Assembly: GCA_013791765.1 (NCBI GenBank)
Contig: VMTC01000133.1
Coordinates: 1 to 56,810, forward strand
Length of the DNA: 56,810 bases
Source of the DNA: Rhodoferax sp.
GTDB lineage: Bacteria > Pseudomonadota > Gammaproteobacteria > Burkholderiales > Burkholderiaceae_C
Reading direction: 5' to 3'
A model generated the notes under the pieces. The model had not been told where the DNA came from. It ran no database searches and saw only the letters and a program-made list of their open reading frames with translations. Position numbers and translations under genes: made by a program. Within the stretch, counting starts at the first letter, position 1. Each line of letters begins with the position of its first letter. Positions 28,055 to 37,527 of this stretch are shown here, in pieces.

Positions 28055-30175
28055 TCAGAATTGGGGCTTGACGGCGGGGGTGGCGCCCAGCGGCTCCGGC
28101 GGCGCCGGCCGCTGGATCGCCGGCACCGAGCCCGGCAAGGCTGGCAACACCGGCGCCTCGTTGATCGGCGCCAGCCGGCTCGGCTTCGGCTGCGCGGCAT
28201 TCATGCCCGAGCGCATCAGCTCATAGCGGTCCAGCGACAGGTTGTCGCTGTCCTGGGCGTCACGCACCACCACCGGGCGCAGGAACACCATCAGGTTGGT
28301 CTTGTTGCGGGTGCGGGAATCGTTCTTGAAAAGATTGCCAAAGACCGGCACATCGCCCAGGCCCGGCACTTTCTGCTCGTTACCGGAGTACTTGTCCTGC
28401 AGCAGGCCGCCCAACACCACGATGCTGCCGTCGTCGACGAGCACGGTGGACTCGATCGTGCGCTTGGAGGTCGTCGGCCCGTTGACCGCCGTCTCCGTGC
28501 CGGCCTTGACCGCCGAAGTCTCCTGGTAGATCACGAGCTTGACCGTGCCGTTCTCGTTGATTTGTGGCTTGACCTTGAGCGTCAGGCCGACGTCCTTGCG
28601 CTCCACCGTGGTGAACGGGTTGACCGAGCCGCCACTGCCACCGCCACTGCCGGTGTTGGTGAATTGGCCGGTGATGAAGGGCACGTTTTCACCGATCACG
28701 ATCTTGGCCTCTTCGTTGTCCAGCGTCAGCAAATTGGGCGTGGACAGCACATTGCCGCTGCCGCTGCTCTCGAGAAAGTTGGCCAGGAAGCCCAGCACAT
28801 AAATGCCGTTGGTGCGCTGCACTGCCCCAAAATTGATGCCGGGAGCGGGGGCCACGGTGCCGGCTCCGGCGCCGGTGGCCAGGTTGATGATGTTTTTGCC
28901 AGCGGCGCCAAAGTTGGTGCCCAGCAGGCCAATGACGCCGTCGCCGGCTTTGCCCAGGGGGCCCTGCCACTGAATGCCGAACTCGGCGGCGCGGTCGGCG
29001 TTGACCTCCACAATCAAGCTCTCGACCAGCACCTGGGCGCGTCGGCCGTCGAGCCGGTCAATGACCGCGCGCAATTGCCGGTACTGCGGCTCGGGCGCGC
29101 TGATGATGAGCGAATTGGTGGCCACATCGGCCTGAATTTGCCCCCCAGTGGCGGACACAGCAACGGCGGCAACCACTGCCCCCGCCACGCCGGCGGGCGC
29201 CGCTGCTGCCGGCGCCTGGCCGCTCATGGCCGCGCGCAAGGTGGCGGCCAGTTTGGTGGCATCGGCGTTTTTAAGGTAGACCACATAAATATTACCGGCG
29301 TCGCCATTGGTGCTGGCTGCGGGCGGCTGGTCCAGTTTGTCCACCAGCGAGCGCACCAGCGCCACCCGGGCCGGATTCGCGGCACGCAAAATCAGCGCGT
29401 TGGAGCGCGGCTCGGCCATCAGGATGGTTTTGAAGGAGGTGTCGGCCTGACCTGGTGCCACCCCGGCGCCGGAGGACTCCACCAGGCGCAGCACCAGCGG
29501 CGCCAGATCGGTCGCAATGGCGTGCTTGAGCGGCAGAATCTGCACATCGGTGGCATTGGAGACATCGACCGCGGCAATGATGCGCGCCATGCGACGCAGG
29601 TTGTCGGCGTAGTCGGTGATGATCAGCGAGTTGGTGCCGGGGTTGACGTTGATGGTGTTGTTCGGGCTGATCAAAGGGCGCAGCACCGCCACCAGGTTGT
29701 TGGCGGACTCGAAGTTGAGCTTGAATATCTGCGTCGTGATCTGGTTGCCCAGCGCGCCGCCGACTGGCTCGTCGCTGACCGTCACGGCGCCACTTTGCAG
29801 CTTGGCGTCGGCCTCGGGCACCACCTTGTACAGCCCTGCGGACTCCACCATGGTGAATCCCTGCAGGCGCAGCGCCGCCTGAAACTGGTTCATGGCCACG
29901 CGCCGACTCACCGGCCGGTCTGTCACCAGCGTGATCAATCCCTTGACGCGCGGGTCCACCACCACATTGGCGCCGGTGATGGTGGCCATGGTGCGCGCCA
30001 CCGCCTCAATTTCTGCATTGCTGAAGTTCAGCGTAACGCCCTCCTGCACCCGCCCTGCAGGGCTGGTTTGCGCCCCTAAATTTACAGAAAATAGAGCGCT
30101 AGCCCCCGCCAATATTGCGTATGCAGCTATTGAATAAAGAGCATTCTTGGGATCGGTGGCAACGCGGAGTTTCAT
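28055..30175 (-). CDS. gspD: GspD, type II secretion outer-membrane secretin
   Basis: A 706-residue secretin with periplasmic N0-N3 domains ([33 protein letters not shown] is N0) and a C-terminal secretin barrel domain ([30 protein letters not shown]). It forms the multimeric outer-membrane channel. The signal peptide core (about residues 15-30) is encoded by copy C of the 46-nt repeat. A Gly/Ser-rich loop ([12 protein letters not shown]) lies in the barrel region. It follows gspN by 6 nt. Confidence 0.96.
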   Translation of the reverse strand: MKLRVATDPKNALYSIAAYAILAGASALFSVNLGAQTSPAGRVQEGVTLNFSNAEIEAVARTMATITGANVVVDPRVKGLITLVTDRPVSRRVAMNQFQAALRLQGFTMVESAGLYKVVPEADAKLQSGAVTVSDEPVGGALGNQITTQIFKLNFESANNLVAVLRPLISPNNTINVNPGTNSLIITDYADNLRRMARIIAAVDVSNATDVQILPLKHAIATDLAPLVLRLVESSGAGVAPGQADTSFKTILMAEPRSNALILRAANPARVALVRSLVDKLDQPPAASTNGDAGNIYVVYLKNADATKLAATLRAAMSGQAPAAAAPAGVAGAVVAAVAVSATGGQIQADVATNSLIISAPEPQYRQLRAVIDRLDGRRAQVLVESLIVEVNADRAAEFGIQWQGPLGKAGDGVIGLLGTNFGAAGKNIINLATGAGAGTVAPAPGINFGAVQRTNGIYVLGFLANFLESSGSGNVLSTPNLLTLDNEEAKIVIGENVPFITGQFTNTGSGGGSGGSVNPFTTVERKDVGLTLKVKPQINENGTVKLVIYQETSAVKAGTETAVNGPTTSKRTIESTVLVDDGSIVVLGGLLQDKYSGNEQKVPGLGDVPVFGNLFKNDSRTRNKTNLMVFLRPVVVRDAQDSDNLSLDRYELMRSGMNAAQPKPSRLAPINEAPVLPALPGSVPAIQRPAPPEPLGATPAVKPQF
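30086..30131 (-). repeat. 46-nt dispersed repeat, copy C (in the gspD signal sequence)
   Basis: Read on minus: AATAGCTGCATACGCA..., GGGCTAGCGC at offset 26, then CTATTTTCT. It covers codons of about residues 15-30 of GspD, the hydrophobic core of its signal peptide. Confidence 0.8.
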
Positions 30176-30181
30176 ACAGTT

Positions 30182-31015
30182 TCAACCTACTTTGATGATG
30201 GCGCGGGCGCCGTCGCGCCGACCGATGATATTGAGAAGATTAGACAGGGCATCCAACCGCTCTGGGGCGGCGCTGGCAACCCCCTCAAAGCGCAATCGGC
30301 CCCCGACCCACTGGCCGGTGCCGGACAATTGTAGGGCGCCCTCCAGGGTGCTCAAGCTCAGGCTGGGGCTAGCGCCGCTTAGCAGCAGAACGCGGTAGCT
30401 GCCCATCGGCTTGAGTGTGGAAAGCCGTGACGACAGATGCATCGCATCGAGCTGGGCGCTGCCCTGAAGCAGCAAGCGCCCTGCCGCCCATTCGGCAGCG
30501 AGTCCGTGCGTGCTCAGACTCAGCTGGCCCTCGGGCTGCACCGTGTTCCAGGGCGTACCCAGCCCGGTCAGCCACTGCGCCGGCCATTGCGACTGGCTGT
30601 CGGTCAGCGCCAACCTGGCCCCGCCCCAACGTGGGCGCAAGCTTAAGCGCCACGGCTGCTGCATACAACAGTCAGCATTGAGCTCAGCGGCCAGCCCAAC
30701 CCAGTTGGGGCGCAGCCGCCACGTCAGGCGCCCAGGCAGGGTAGCCGCATCCGTGCTGCCGGCGCCCCCGGTGAGCGTGAGCCGGGCCGTGCCGTTCCAG
30801 AGCGTGCCACGCGCATCGGTGAGCAGCACCCGCCCTTGCAAGCCTTGTTCCACCGCAGCGGCCAGCCAGCGCGCCGGTGCATTGAGCAGCAGCGCCAGCG
30901 TCAAACCCAGCAGCACGCCGGCTACGGCCCAGGACCAGGGCGTGGTGCGCGAGGCTTCGGTGGCGCGACGCCGACTGCGGGCAGGCGATCTCACGGGGGA
31001 CGGACGGCGCAGCAT
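30182..31015 (-). CDS. gspN: GspN, type II secretion protein N
   Basis: A 277-residue protein with an Arg-rich cytoplasmic start, one membrane helix (WAVAGVLLGLTLALLLNAPARWLAAAV) and a periplasmic beta-rich domain (LLTDARGTLWNGTARLTLTGG). This is the pattern of GspN, an accessory inner-membrane part of some type II systems. Function is poorly known in the family. The call rests on fold pattern and position between gspM and gspD. Confidence 0.85.
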   Translation of the reverse strand: MLRRPSPVRSPARSRRRATEASRTTPWSWAVAGVLLGLTLALLLNAPARWLAAAVEQGLQGRVLLTDARGTLWNGTARLTLTGGAGSTDAATLPGRLTWRLRPNWVGLAAELNADCCMQQPWRLSLRPRWGGARLALTDSQSQWPAQWLTGLGTPWNTVQPEGQLSLSTHGLAAEWAAGRLLLQGSAQLDAMHLSSRLSTLKPMGSYRVLLLSGASPSLSLSTLEGALQLSGTGQWVGGRLRFEGVASAAPERLDALSNLLNIIGRRDGARAIIKVG

Positions 31016-31054
31016 GAAACGGGCGGTCGGTGTGGAGCTGATCGGGCCAGGCCC

Positions 31055-31552
31055 TCAGCGCGCACTCAGGCTCAGCACCAGCGTGCCGTGCCAGCCGGCG
31101 GGCGCGCCACCGGCTGGCGCAGCAGCGCGCACCAGCCGCACCTCACTGGGCACGGCGCGCGCGGTCAGGCGCGCCTGCGCCAGCCACTGTGCCAGCGCGT
31201 CGGCGGAGATGCCTTTGGCGCTGAGCGTCACGCGTTCGCCCGCAACCGACAGTTGCGCCGTGCTGCCCAGCGATTTGACCGAGGCCTCCAGCAAACGCCG
31301 TGCGTCGTCAAAACTCAAGGGCGGCTGGGCTTGTAGCGCCTGGGCCTGGGCCTGCAGGCGCAGCATCTGCTGCCATTGGGCGTCCAGCAGCACGCGCTGC
31401 TGCTGCGCCGCCTTCAGGGTCGCCAGCGCGGGCGCCAGCGCCACACCCCAGAGCAAGGCCACCAGCACCAGCGCCAGCGCGCCCAGCAGCAGGCGCTGCT
31501 CGCGACGCGCCACCAAGCGCCAGCGCGCTTGCAGCTCGGTCAACAGCTTCAT
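31055..31552 (-). CDS. gspM: GspM, type II secretion protein M
   Basis: A 165-residue bitopic membrane protein. A cytoplasmic basic start (WRLVARREQRL) is followed by one membrane helix (LLGALALVLVALLWGVALAPALATL) and a periplasmic ferredoxin-like domain. It pairs with GspL in the inner-membrane platform. The ATG overlaps the gspL stop (ATGA), which indicates coupled translation. Confidence 0.9.
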   Translation of the reverse strand: MKLLTELQARWRLVARREQRLLLGALALVLVALLWGVALAPALATLKAAQQQRVLLDAQWQQMLRLQAQAQALQAQPPLSFDDARRLLEASVKSLGSTAQLSVAGERVTLSAKGISADALAQWLAQARLTARAVPSEVRLVRAAAPAGGAPAGWHGTLVLSLSAR

Positions 31553-32778
31553 GAGCCAGTCCCCTGTTTAATCACCAGGTTGTCGGCATCGACGTTGACG
31601 ACGTAGCCCTGGGGTTTGAGTTGAAAGGAGAGCGCCGCCACTTGCTCCGGACTCAGCGCAAGGCCCTTCAAACGCAGTTCACCGGCCATAAATTCAATAG
31701 CATTAGGCACAGTACCGGCGGGGGCTACAGCCCCAAAAGCCGTCAACATGCTTTCCAGATCACGGTTGGATGGCGCACCGCTGGCCTGCTGCAAGATGGC
31801 AAGCTCACGCGCCATCTGAATGGGAGCATCCACCACCACGCGCACCTGCGGGAAGGTCGTGGTCAACACCGCGCTAATGGCCTGGCGCTGGCTGCTGAGC
31901 AAGGATTTTTCTTTCCAGGCCCAGGCGTTCAGGCCTGCCAGGTTAACCACCAACAGCGCCAGCACGGCCACCCTAGCGGCGCGCCAGCGCGGCGCGCGCA
32001 GCAACTCGCGCCCGGCGTCAGTCCAGCGTTTGCGCGCTCGGGCACCGTGAGACGTGAGCAGATCAAATTGCGCCAGATCCCAGGGCGATTGCGCTGCCTG
32101 CAATTGACGCTGGCCACTGGGCTGCACGATCACGCTGCGCTGGAACAAGGCCTCAGCCAGCGCCACCACAGCGGGCTCGGCCACCACGCTCTTTTCTTCC
32201 ACCCCACCCAGCAACGCGGCGGCGTCGCGCGACAAGGGCAGCCTGGCGACGCTGCCGTGGGCTGCGCCCACCAGGAAAGCAGCCTCAAACTCACCGGTCA
32301 CAAACAGCGTGTCACGCAGGGCCTGCGGCGGGAACTCGGGCACGATGCGACTGGCCGCGCGCCCGGACTGCTCCAGCACCTGCAAGGCTGCGCGCAGCCA
32401 GGCGCGCTCGCACACTGCCACCCACACCGGCGCGTCAAGGGAGGGCTGCGGCTCCAGGGCGAAATGCAGCTGCGCGGTGTCGTCGAGCAGGCGGTCTTCA
32501 AGCAGGCCATCGAGCACCGCGCGCACACGCAAAGCACCGCCTTCCTGAAAAAAGCGCCGCCCCAGGGTGCCCTTGGGCAACTGCACCTGGTGCCAGGACA
32601 GGCGCTGCGCGGGCACCAGCGCCACCACCTCGCCCTCGGCTTTGCCCAGCAGCGGCAACAGCGCCAGCGGCGCACGCGACTGCTCGGCCAGCGTGCTGCC
32701 CTCAGGGCTCAGGACGTAGTCGTACAGGGCCGCCACGTCAAGCGGCTCTTCAGGAAGGGTAACGATCAGGGTGGTCAT
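31549..32778 (-). CDS. gspL: GspL, type II secretion protein L
   Basis: A 409-residue protein. Its cytoplasmic part has the actin-like GspL domain (ALLPLLGKAEGEVVALVPAQRLSWHQVQLP), followed by a membrane helix (ARVAVLALLVVNLAGLNAWAW) and a periplasmic domain. It recruits GspE to the inner membrane and binds GspM. The ATG at 32778 (MTTLIVTLPEE) matches the usual GspL start. A diverged copy (D) of the 46-nt repeat lies within the periplasmic coding part at about residues 346-361. Confidence 0.92.
   Translation of the reverse strand: MTTLIVTLPEEPLDVAALYDYVLSPEGSTLAEQSRAPLALLPLLGKAEGEVVALVPAQRLSWHQVQLPKGTLGRRFFQEGGALRVRAVLDGLLEDRLLDDTAQLHFALEPQPSLDAPVWVAVCERAWLRAALQVLEQSGRAASRIVPEFPPQALRDTLFVTGEFEAAFLVGAAHGSVARLPLSRDAAALLGGVEEKSVVAEPAVVALAEALFQRSVIVQPSGQRQLQAAQSPWDLAQFDLLTSHGARARKRWTDAGRELLRAPRWRAARVAVLALLVVNLAGLNAWAWKEKSLLSSQRQAISAVLTTTFPQVRVVVDAPIQMARELAILQQASGAPSNRDLESMLTAFGAVAPAGTVPNAIEFMAGELRLKGLALSPEQVAALSFQLKPQGYVVNVDADNLVIKQGTGS
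31696..31741 (+). repeat. 46-nt dispersed repeat, copy D (inside gspL)
   Basis: It begins AATAGCATTAGGCACA and has GGCGGGGGCTACAGC in the register seen in the other copies; the 3' end has diverged. It lies antisense to gspL and in its coding part. Similarity is weaker than in copies A, B, C and E. Confidence 0.55.
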
Positions 32779-32803
32779 GGGGCTTGTCGGTGCGGGTCGG
32801 CGC

Positions 32804-33778
32804 TCATTGTAGGGTTGGCGTGGTGCCGGCCACGCCGCGCTGGCGCGACAGTGTTTTGACATCGAGCCCGTCGCGCTGCACCACGGACTGCTCTTGCACC
32901 GTCGCCTGGTCGATGCGCAAACTGCCACGCACTTCAAAAAAACGCGAGGACACGCTGTGCCGCGCGGCGTCAAATTGCGCCTCCGCCCGACCGCTGAGCT
33001 TGCCCGCATCGCTCAGGGCGGCCAGGTGGGTCGCGTTGCGCTCACGCACCAGACGATCGGCGTCGGCCAGGTCAAAGCTATCCACACAGGCGTAAATCAC
33101 CTCGGCGGGTGCCGTGTTGAGGTTGACCGGCGTTCGCACCGGCAAAACGGTGATGAACGGGCGCAACACGGCGATGCTGCGCGCCGACAGGCCAAACCAG
33201 GCCAATTGATCGATCGTCTGCGGCCACAGCGCACTATTGGCCGCATCTGGCGCGTCCACGGGCGCTGCGTCGGCGCCAGTGGGTGCGCCCTGTGCCAGCC
33301 GCAGCTTGTCCTGCAGCAGGATCAGCTCGGTTTCAGGCAGATCGAGCAGCTCAAACAAGCGGCTAAACGCCAGCGCGCTGGGCGCGTCGATGGCGCCGCC
33401 TTGCACCAGGTTGGCCACGTTCAGGCGTGACTGCAAATCAGTGATCTGGCCCGACAAGAAAGCTTCTTGCGCGGCATCGGCCTCGATCGCATCGCTGCGA
33501 TCGGCCGCTAAAAAGCTCGACAGGCGCGCTGGCGCCAGCGGCACCGCCCACGGCTCGGCCAGATGGTCGGCGCCGCCTTTGCGGCCGTCCTCGCGCAGGA
33601 TCAAGCGCGCCCAGTCAAGCGCACCGTTCAGAATCCAGGCCGACTGCACGCGGCTGCGCTCGGCGGCCTCGACCTCGACCGCGCGCCATTGCTGCCAGAG
33701 CGTGGCCGAGGCCAGCGAGGCCACCAGCACCACGGTCAGCATGGCGGTCAGGATGGCAGCGCCGCGCTGTGATTTCAT
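32804..33778 (-). CDS. gspK: GspK, minor pseudopilin
   Basis: A 324-residue minor pseudopilin. The prepilin peptidase site is QRG|AAILTAMLTVVLVASLASATLW. It lacks Glu at position +5, which is normal for GspK because it caps the pseudopilus tip. The large globular domain contains RLNVANLVQGG and the GspK helix-hairpin-helix-like insert. The ATG at 33778 overlaps the gspJ stop. Confidence 0.94.
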   Translation of the reverse strand: MKSQRGAAILTAMLTVVLVASLASATLWQQWRAVEVEAAERSRVQSAWILNGALDWARLILREDGRKGGADHLAEPWAVPLAPARLSSFLAADRSDAIEADAAQEAFLSGQITDLQSRLNVANLVQGGAIDAPSALAFSRLFELLDLPETELILLQDKLRLAQGAPTGADAAPVDAPDAANSALWPQTIDQLAWFGLSARSIAVLRPFITVLPVRTPVNLNTAPAEVIYACVDSFDLADADRLVRERNATHLAALSDAGKLSGRAEAQFDAARHSVSSRFFEVRGSLRIDQATVQEQSVVQRDGLDVKTLSRQRGVAGTTPTLQ

Positions 33779-34455
33779 TTGCCAGCCCCCAGCGCGGGGC
33801 GAACCCAATCGCGCGTGACGCGCCCTTGGACGGCCTGCCCGGCCGGCAAAGTCAGCACCAGCCGCACGCCGTCAGGCGTCGCGCCCGCCGTTGCGGCCTG
33901 GGCCGGGCTCGGCGCACCGGCGCTGGACATCGGGTTGCTCCAGGCGTTGTCGCGGAAATAGAAAATTTGCCACTGATCGAGCGGCACCACGCGCACCTCG
34001 CGGCTTCTCGCCTCTTCGCTCGGGTTCTGCCCCCACAAGGCCGCTTGTTGCCAGGCCAGCTGCAACTGCCCGCGTGTGGTCACGGGCGGCGACTGCCAGC
34101 GCAGCCACTGACCGGCGCCGTCAACCAGGCGCCGGGACCAGGCGACCACGCGCAGACCCTCGCCCGGCGCTGCGCTGCTGCGCCGCAAGATGCGCAGCGC
34201 GCGCCCGTCCCAGTCCAGGCTGGGGGTATTGGGCTGGGTGGCGAGCGCGTCCAGGTCCGCGCCCCACTGGGCCAGACCGGCCTGCAAGGTGAGCACTTGG
34301 TCCGAGTGCTGGCGCATTTGCGTTTGAGCCCGCGTCATGCCATCGAGCCCGCGCCAGCTCAAGGCCGCCATCAGCGCCATCAGGCTGATCGCCACCAGCA
34401 GCTCGATCAAGGTGAAGCCTTGGGCACGAGCGCGCGGCCAAGCGGGTTGCCTCAT
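33775..34455 (-). CDS. gspJ: GspJ, minor pseudopilin
   Basis: A 226-residue pseudopilin with cleavage motif QG|FTLIELLVAISLMALMAALSW and a C-terminal beta-rich domain containing VRVVPLDQWQIFYFRDNAWSNP. It forms the tip complex with GspI and GspK. Its ATG overlaps the gspI stop by one base (TGATG). Confidence 0.95.
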   Translation of the reverse strand: MRQPAWPRARAQGFTLIELLVAISLMALMAALSWRGLDGMTRAQTQMRQHSDQVLTLQAGLAQWGADLDALATQPNTPSLDWDGRALRILRRSSAAPGEGLRVVAWSRRLVDGAGQWLRWQSPPVTTRGQLQLAWQQAALWGQNPSEEARSREVRVVPLDQWQIFYFRDNAWSNPMSSAGAPSPAQAATAGATPDGVRLVLTLPAGQAVQGRVTRDWVRPALGAGK

Positions 34456-34832
34456 CAGTAGCGCCCCGCAATGGTGGACAAGCGCAGCACCGACTCATCG
34501 CCCTTGAACACCTGCGCATCCACACGTCTGAAGTTGAAGTTGGGCGTTGGCCGTACCGCCAGCGCCACGGTAAAAACCTCGCCAGCCTGCTCGCAGACGA
34601 CGCTGCTGTCGCCCACATCAGGCAACTGGCGCGCCAGGCGCAGCCGGATCAGTTCATTTTCGGCGCAGGTCTGGCCCAGCAGCATGTCGGACTGACGCTG
34701 GGCGTGGCGCGTCAGGGCCGCGGTAGCCTGCAATCCCGCCAGCAAGGCAATGGCCACAATGCCCAGCGCCACCAGCACTTCAACCAGGGTAAAGCCGCGC
34801 GCCAATCGACGCGCTGGGGTGATGCGGTGCAT
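34455..34832 (-). CDS. gspI: GspI, minor pseudopilin
   Basis: A 125-residue pseudopilin with cleavage motif RG|FTLVEVLVALGIVAIALLAGLQA. It nucleates the tip complex of the pseudopilus. I used the ATG at 34832; an in-frame TTG at 34844 would overlap the gspH stop by 4 nt and is an alternative start. Confidence 0.94.
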   Translation of the reverse strand: MHRITPARRLARGFTLVEVLVALGIVAIALLAGLQATAALTRHAQRQSDMLLGQTCAENELIRLRLARQLPDVGDSSVVCEQAGEVFTVALAVRPTPNFNFRRVDAQVFKGDESVLRLSTIAGRY

Positions 34833-34840
34833 GGAGCGGT

Positions 34841-35308
34841 TCAAGGCGCGTCTGCCTGCACGGCGAAGGGGCGCACGCCGTCGGTCGCCAGGCGCACGCT
34901 TTTGCCCGGCTGGGTGCGCGACACCAGCACCAGTTGCTGCGGCTCAATGATGGGTTCTGGCCCCAACAGGAGCACAGGCCCAAGCGCCCCGGCGGCGCTG
35001 TCGGCCACCGCCGTGTCCGGGTCGAGCCATTGCTCGGGCAAGTCGGCATCGGGCTGGCCCGAGGGCTCCAGGCCCTCAAAACGGAATCCGGCTGGGGTGG
35101 CGCGCCAGCGCACCGGTACACCGCTTGCGCGGGACCGGGCCCGTGCCGACTCCAGCAAGGCCGCCAGGCGCTCGGCGTCGCGCGCCAGTGCGACCTGCGA
35201 GCTGTCACGCATGGCAAAGCCGACACCGGCCGAGGCCATGGCAATGATGGCGATGACCACCAGCAGTTCCAACAGGGTGAAGCCTCGGCAATGACGGGGT
35301 ACGCGCAT
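34841..35308 (-). CDS. gspH: GspH, minor pseudopilin
   Basis: A 155-residue pseudopilin with cleavage motif RG|FTLLELLVVIAIIAMASAGVGF and a globular domain that includes FRFEGLEPSG. It joins the major GspG filament to the tip complex. The ATG at 35308 gives a short basic leader (MRVPRHCRG); a TTG at 35329 would add seven residues. Confidence 0.93.
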   Translation of the reverse strand: MRVPRHCRGFTLLELLVVIAIIAMASAGVGFAMRDSSQVALARDAERLAALLESARARSRASGVPVRWRATPAGFRFEGLEPSGQPDADLPEQWLDPDTAVADSAAGALGPVLLLGPEPIIEPQQLVLVSRTQPGKSVRLATDGVRPFAVQADAP

Positions 35309-35353
35309 CGCCGGCGAAGAAGCGCTCAAGATCGAAGACCGTGCGAATGCCGT

Positions 35354-35797
35354 CTACGGTTGCCAGCTGCCCACGTCGGCATTCTTGCCCTCGCCACCGG
35401 CTTGGCCGTCGGCACCAAAAGACATCACGTCAATTTCGCCCTTGATGCCGGGGTTGAGGTAAACATAAGGATTGCCCCAGGGGTCATTGGGCAACAGGTC
35501 CAGGTAAGACTTCCAGTTGGGCGGCACCGGCGCCGTGGTGGGCTTGGTCCGCAAGGCTTGCAAACCCTGCTCGCCCGTGGGGTAACGCTGGTTGTCCAGG
35601 CGGTAGAGCTTGAGCGCCTGCATCAGGTTGTTGACATCGGTCTTGGCCGCTGTCACGCGAGCGTCGTCGGCGCGGTCCAGCACATTGGGCACGATCAGCG
35701 CGGCCAGCACGCCGATGATGAGCAGCACCACCATCAGCTCGATCAGGGTGAAGCCGCCCTGGAGGCGCCGGCGCAGGCTTTGGGACATTGATTTCAT
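35354..35797 (-). CDS. gspG: GspG, major pseudopilin
   Basis: A 147-residue major pseudopilin. The cleavage motif is GG|FTLIELMVVLLIIGVLAALIVPNVL. The C-terminal domain has the conserved NDPWGNPYVYLNPG and a calcium-binding loop region (SFGADGQAGGEGKNADVGSW). It makes up the pseudopilus shaft. It is the first gene of the leftward gsp operon and diverges from gspC. Confidence 0.97.
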   Translation of the reverse strand: MKSMSQSLRRRLQGGFTLIELMVVLLIIGVLAALIVPNVLDRADDARVTAAKTDVNNLMQALKLYRLDNQRYPTGEQGLQALRTKPTTAPVPPNWKSYLDLLPNDPWGNPYVYLNPGIKGEIDVMSFGADGQAGGEGKNADVGSWQP

Positions 35798-35847
35798 CGG
35801 GTAGGGTCACTTTTAAATGGCTGGGTCGCTTCTATGATAATCCAGCC

Positions 35848-36354
35848 ATGAAGACCGCAACGCTCTCCCTTTGGTGGCTACGCATCGCCACTCTTGTGCT
35901 CGCTGCGCTGGCTGCAGCCAGCGCCACCTATTGGGTGTTGAAGTGGCAGGCCACGCGGCCCTCCAACTTGAGTGCTGCTGTGGTTTATAGCGCGCCAATG
36001 CCGGCCAACCCGCAACTGGTGGCGCGCGTGCTGGGGGGCGGCCAGGCCAGCGTCAACGCTGGCGCCACAGTAGCGAGCAGCGCTGCCAGTCACTTCAAAT
36101 TGAGCGGCGTGCTGGCCAACCGCGCCAACGGCAGTTATGCGCTGATTTCGGTCGATGGCAAACCGGCAAAACCCTACCGGGTCGGCACGCAGGTGAATGA
36201 GGAACTGGTGTTGCACTCGGTCAGCGCCCGCAGCGCCTCGCTTGCCACCAGCGTGCAAGCGCCGGTGTCGGTCATGCTGGAGTTGCCCAAACTGGCCCCA
36301 AGCCAAGGACCCGCCTTGCCCCGCCCAAACTCAGCGCCTAATCAAGAAGACTGA
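35848..36354 (+). CDS. gspC: GspC-like type II secretion protein
   Basis: A 168-residue protein with one N-terminal membrane helix (LRIATLVLAALAAASATYWVLKW) and a periplasmic HR domain (FKLSGVLANRANGSYALISVDGKPAKPYRVGTQV). GspC links the inner-membrane platform to the secretin N0 domain. No PDZ domain is present, so it is of the short betaproteobacterial type. It is transcribed away from gspG. A TATGATAAT box lies only about 8 nt before the ATG, too close for a normal leader; its role as -10 is uncertain. Confidence 0.88.
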   Translation: MKTATLSLWWLRIATLVLAALAAASATYWVLKWQATRPSNLSAAVVYSAPMPANPQLVARVLGGGQASVNAGATVASSAASHFKLSGVLANRANGSYALISVDGKPAKPYRVGTQVNEELVLHSVSARSASLATSVQAPVSVMLELPKLAPSQGPALPRPNSAPNQED

Positions 36355-36367
36355 GCTGGCGAGCGGC

Positions 36368-37051
36368 TCAGGCGGGCGTTGCCAGCGCCTGACGCATCGC
36401 GGCCACCACCGCCTTGTAGTCGGGCTTGCCAAAGATGGCGCTGCCCGCCACAAAGGTATCGGCCCCGGCGTCGGCGACGCGCCGGATGTTGTCAACCTTG
36501 ATGCCGCCATCGACTTCGAGGCGAATGTCTTTGCCGCAGGCCGTGATGCGCCGGCGCACAGCCTCAATCTTGCGCAGGGCTGAATCAATGAAACTCTGGC
36601 CGCCAAAGCCGGGGTTGACGCTCATGATCAGCACCAGATCAATGTCGTCAATCACCCAATCGAGCACGTCCAGCGGCTCGGCCGGGTTGAACACCAGCCC
36701 CGCTTTGCAACCCTTGGCCTTGATCGCCTGGATGCTGCGGTGCACATGGTTTGATGCGTCCGGGTGAAAGCTGATCAAGTCCGCGCCCGCGTCGGCAAAG
36801 GCGCTGGCCAGCGCATCGACTGGCTGCACCATCAGGTGCACATCAATCGGCACCGCCACACCGCTGGCGGTCTTGGCGTGGGGCTTCAAAGCGCTGCAAA
36901 TCATCGGGCCGAAGGTGAGGTTGGGCACGTAATGGTTGTCCATCACGTCAAAGTGAATCCAGTCGCAACCGGCGGCAATGACGTGCGTGAGTTCCTCACC
37001 CAGACGGGCGAAGTCGGCAGAGAGGATGGAGGGGGCGATGCGGTAGGTCAT
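36368..37051 (-). CDS. rpe: Ribulose-phosphate 3-epimerase
   Basis: A 227-residue TIM barrel enzyme that interconverts ribulose-5-phosphate and xylulose-5-phosphate in the pentose phosphate and Calvin pathways. Signatures present: [35 protein letters not shown] (metal-binding H and D), [17 protein letters not shown] and LEVDGGIK. Full length. It converges with gspC and diverges from apaG. Confidence 0.97.
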   Translation of the reverse strand: MTYRIAPSILSADFARLGEELTHVIAAGCDWIHFDVMDNHYVPNLTFGPMICSALKPHAKTASGVAVPIDVHLMVQPVDALASAFADAGADLISFHPDASNHVHRSIQAIKAKGCKAGLVFNPAEPLDVLDWVIDDIDLVLIMSVNPGFGGQSFIDSALRKIEAVRRRITACGKDIRLEVDGGIKVDNIRRVADAGADTFVAGSAIFGKPDYKAVVAAMRQALATPA

Positions 37052-37120
37052 GGAGGAAGTTTAAACGGTCTCTCCCGGCAGCAGCGGTCAGTCCAGCACA
37101 GAGTTGTTAGCATCACGCCC

Positions 37121-37516
37121 ATGCCCAAATACCAATTTCGCGTCGAAGTCGCGCCACGCTACCTTCCGGCCCAGTCAGAGCCGCAGCAAGACCTGTATGT
37201 GTTCGCCTACACCATCACCATCGTCAATGTGGGTCAGGTCAGCGCCCAGTTGATCTCGCGCACCTGGAATGTGAACGACGCCAACGGCCACACCGAGCGC
37301 GTCAAGGGCCTGGGCGTGGTCGGGCAGCAACCGCTGCTCCAACCTGGCGAGGCCTTTGAATACACCAGCGGCACGCGCCTGCGCACGCCCACCGGCACCA
37401 TGCACGGCAGCTTTTTTTGCGTCGCTGAAGACGGTGAAAAATTTGACGTGGACGTGCCCATGTTTGTGCTCGATGGCTTGAGCCCCAGTGCGGGTGGCAC
37501 GCGCACCCTGCACTGA
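37121..37516 (+). CDS. apaG: ApaG/Co2+-Mg2+ efflux-associated domain protein
   Basis: A 131-residue protein of the ApaG family with fibronectin-III-like fold. Conserved blocks: YVFAYTITIVNVGQVSAQLISRTWNV, VVGQQPLLQPGEAFEYTSGT and GTMHGSFFCVAEDGEKFDV. The family is linked to divalent cation and dinucleotide polyphosphate stress but the biochemical role is not settled. It begins at the ATG at 37121 and is followed after 11 nt by the next gene. Confidence 0.94.
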   Translation: MPKYQFRVEVAPRYLPAQSEPQQDLYVFAYTITIVNVGQVSAQLISRTWNVNDANGHTERVKGLGVVGQQPLLQPGEAFEYTSGTRLRTPTGTMHGSFFCVAEDGEKFDVDVPMFVLDGLSPSAGGTRTLH

Positions 37517-37527
37517 ACCTGCAGCCT

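Noticed and set aside
28034-30079. 681-codon open frame on plus, antisense to gspD
   Set aside because: Mirror frame of gspD with His/Gln/Gly-rich composition and no domain.
35832-35840. TATGATAAT as the gspC promoter -10 box
   Set aside because: It would put the transcription start almost on the ATG and no -35 box is found at a fitting distance; left as uncertain.
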